A DNA stretch of 64,000 nucleotides from assembly GCF_005771425.1 (NCBI RefSeq), contig NZ_VBTZ01000002.1:310001-374000 (forward strand), in the 5' to 3' direction. The notes below the pieces were generated by a model. The model saw only the letters and a program-made list of their open reading frames with translations. It ran no database searches and was not told where the DNA came from. A program made the translations under genes and the position numbers. Source of the stretch: Methylocystis sp. B8. GTDB lineage: Bacteria > Pseudomonadota > Alphaproteobacteria > Rhizobiales > Beijerinckiaceae. Position 1 is the stretch's first letter, and each line of letters begins with the position of its first letter. Below, in pieces: positions 63,519-64,000 of the stretch.

Positions 63519-64000
63519 TCACTCGGCGGCGAGTTTCACCGCGGACGGGTGACGATATTCAGCCATGAGCCGCTCGCGCTCAGCGTCTACGGCAGCGATG
63601 TGACGCGCCTTGATATGGCCGAAGCCGCGAATGTGCTCCGGCAAACGCGCGAGCGCGACGGCGCTCGCGTGATTTTCCGGCGTGAGCGAAATGGAAAATT
63701 CATCGAGCAGCGCTTCGTAGTCACCGAGCAATCTCCGCTCCACCACGCGGTCATGATCGAAACGGAAGACATCAAGCCATGTGTTGCGCAAGCTCTTCAT
63801 CTTCGCCAACACGCGCAGCACATTGAACATCCAAGGTCCAAATGTGAACTTGCGCGAACCGCCGAAGTCAGTCTTGCGCTGCAGTGAAGGAAGACTGGGC
63901 GCAAGATGCAACTCAAGACGCAGGTCGCCCTCAAAGGTTTCGTCGAGTTGGCGCTGAAAGGCGCCGTCCGTGTATAGCCGCGCGACCTCGTAATAGTCCT
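63519..64000 (-). CDS. Indolepyruvate:ferredoxin oxidoreductase family protein, C-terminal part
   Basis: The reading frame continues off the window edge without a stop, so this is the 3' end of a larger gene (about 160 residues visible). The visible part matches the C-terminus of fused IOR-type 2-oxoacid:ferredoxin oxidoreductases: YYEVARLYTDG at the edge, FEGDLRLELHLAP, FGPWMFNVLRVLAK, and PEHIRGFGHIKARH. These oxidise aryl pyruvates to acyl-CoA with ferredoxin. The catalytic domains lie beyond the window. Confidence 0.88.
   Translation of the reverse strand, partial: DYYEVARLYTDGAFQRQLDETFEGDLRLELHLAPSLPSLQRKTDFGGSRKFTFGPWMFNVLRVLAKMKSLRNTWLDVFRFDHDRVVERRLLGDYEALLDEFSISLTPENHASAVALARLPEHIRGFGHIKARHIAAVDAERERLMAEYRHPSAVKLAAE

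Overview
This is a high-GC stretch of alphaproteobacterial chromosome. An Irr-type Fur regulator, a hopanoid-family RND exporter (HpnN), class I PHA synthase, and the bluB/cobC/cobQ/cobK set point to Rhizobiales (Methylocystaceae, Beijerinckiaceae or relatives). That placement is inference: no methane or methanol oxidation gene lies in the window. I see no rRNA, tRNA, CRISPR array, transposase or prophage.

Layout. 0-10 kb: lytic transglycosylase, Irr, a small membrane protein, a periplasmic peroxiredoxin, PhaC, dihydrolipoyl dehydrogenase (lpdA) and two alpha/beta hydrolases. A degraded copy of the lpdA 5' end lies on the far side of the first hydrolase. 10-20 kb: rpmI-rplT, a glycine-amidinotransferase-like enzyme, a Gdx-type guanidinium exporter, pirin, a hybrid histidine kinase, YifB/ComM, a small GCG/CRPN-like secreted protein, and an arginine-dihydrolase-like plus ornithine cyclodeaminase pair divergent from an Lrp/AsnC regulator. 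20-34 kb: an OmpR/EnvZ-like two-component system divergent from a dense cluster of a SulP anion transporter, six hydrogenase-4/complex-I-like subunits (hyfB, C, E, F, G, I) and an OprP-like porin.

34-45 kb: HWE histidine kinase, LCM-type methyltransferase, zinc-ribbon protein, tryptophanase, an unusual repeat-bearing membrane protein, a second lytic transglycosylase, a periplasmic protein whose predicted mature N-terminus is histidine, a BI-1 family protein and CcdA. 45-59 kb: acyltransferase-like membrane protein, HpnN, DUF2147 protein and a complete OMF-MFP-RND-RND (MdtABC-like) efflux operon. 59-64 kb: cobalamin genes and the C-terminal end of an indolepyruvate:ferredoxin oxidoreductase.

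The most interesting system is the SulP-Hyf-like-porin cluster. The large subunit HyfG has lost the CxxC motifs that bind nickel-iron, and no ferredoxin-type electron-input subunit is present. The complex is therefore not a hydrogenase but resembles the energy-converting-hydrogenase-related (Ehr) complexes. Its linkage to an anion transporter and an anion-type porin suggests ion-coupled uptake of an inorganic anion such as bicarbonate or sulfate; that functional link is inference.
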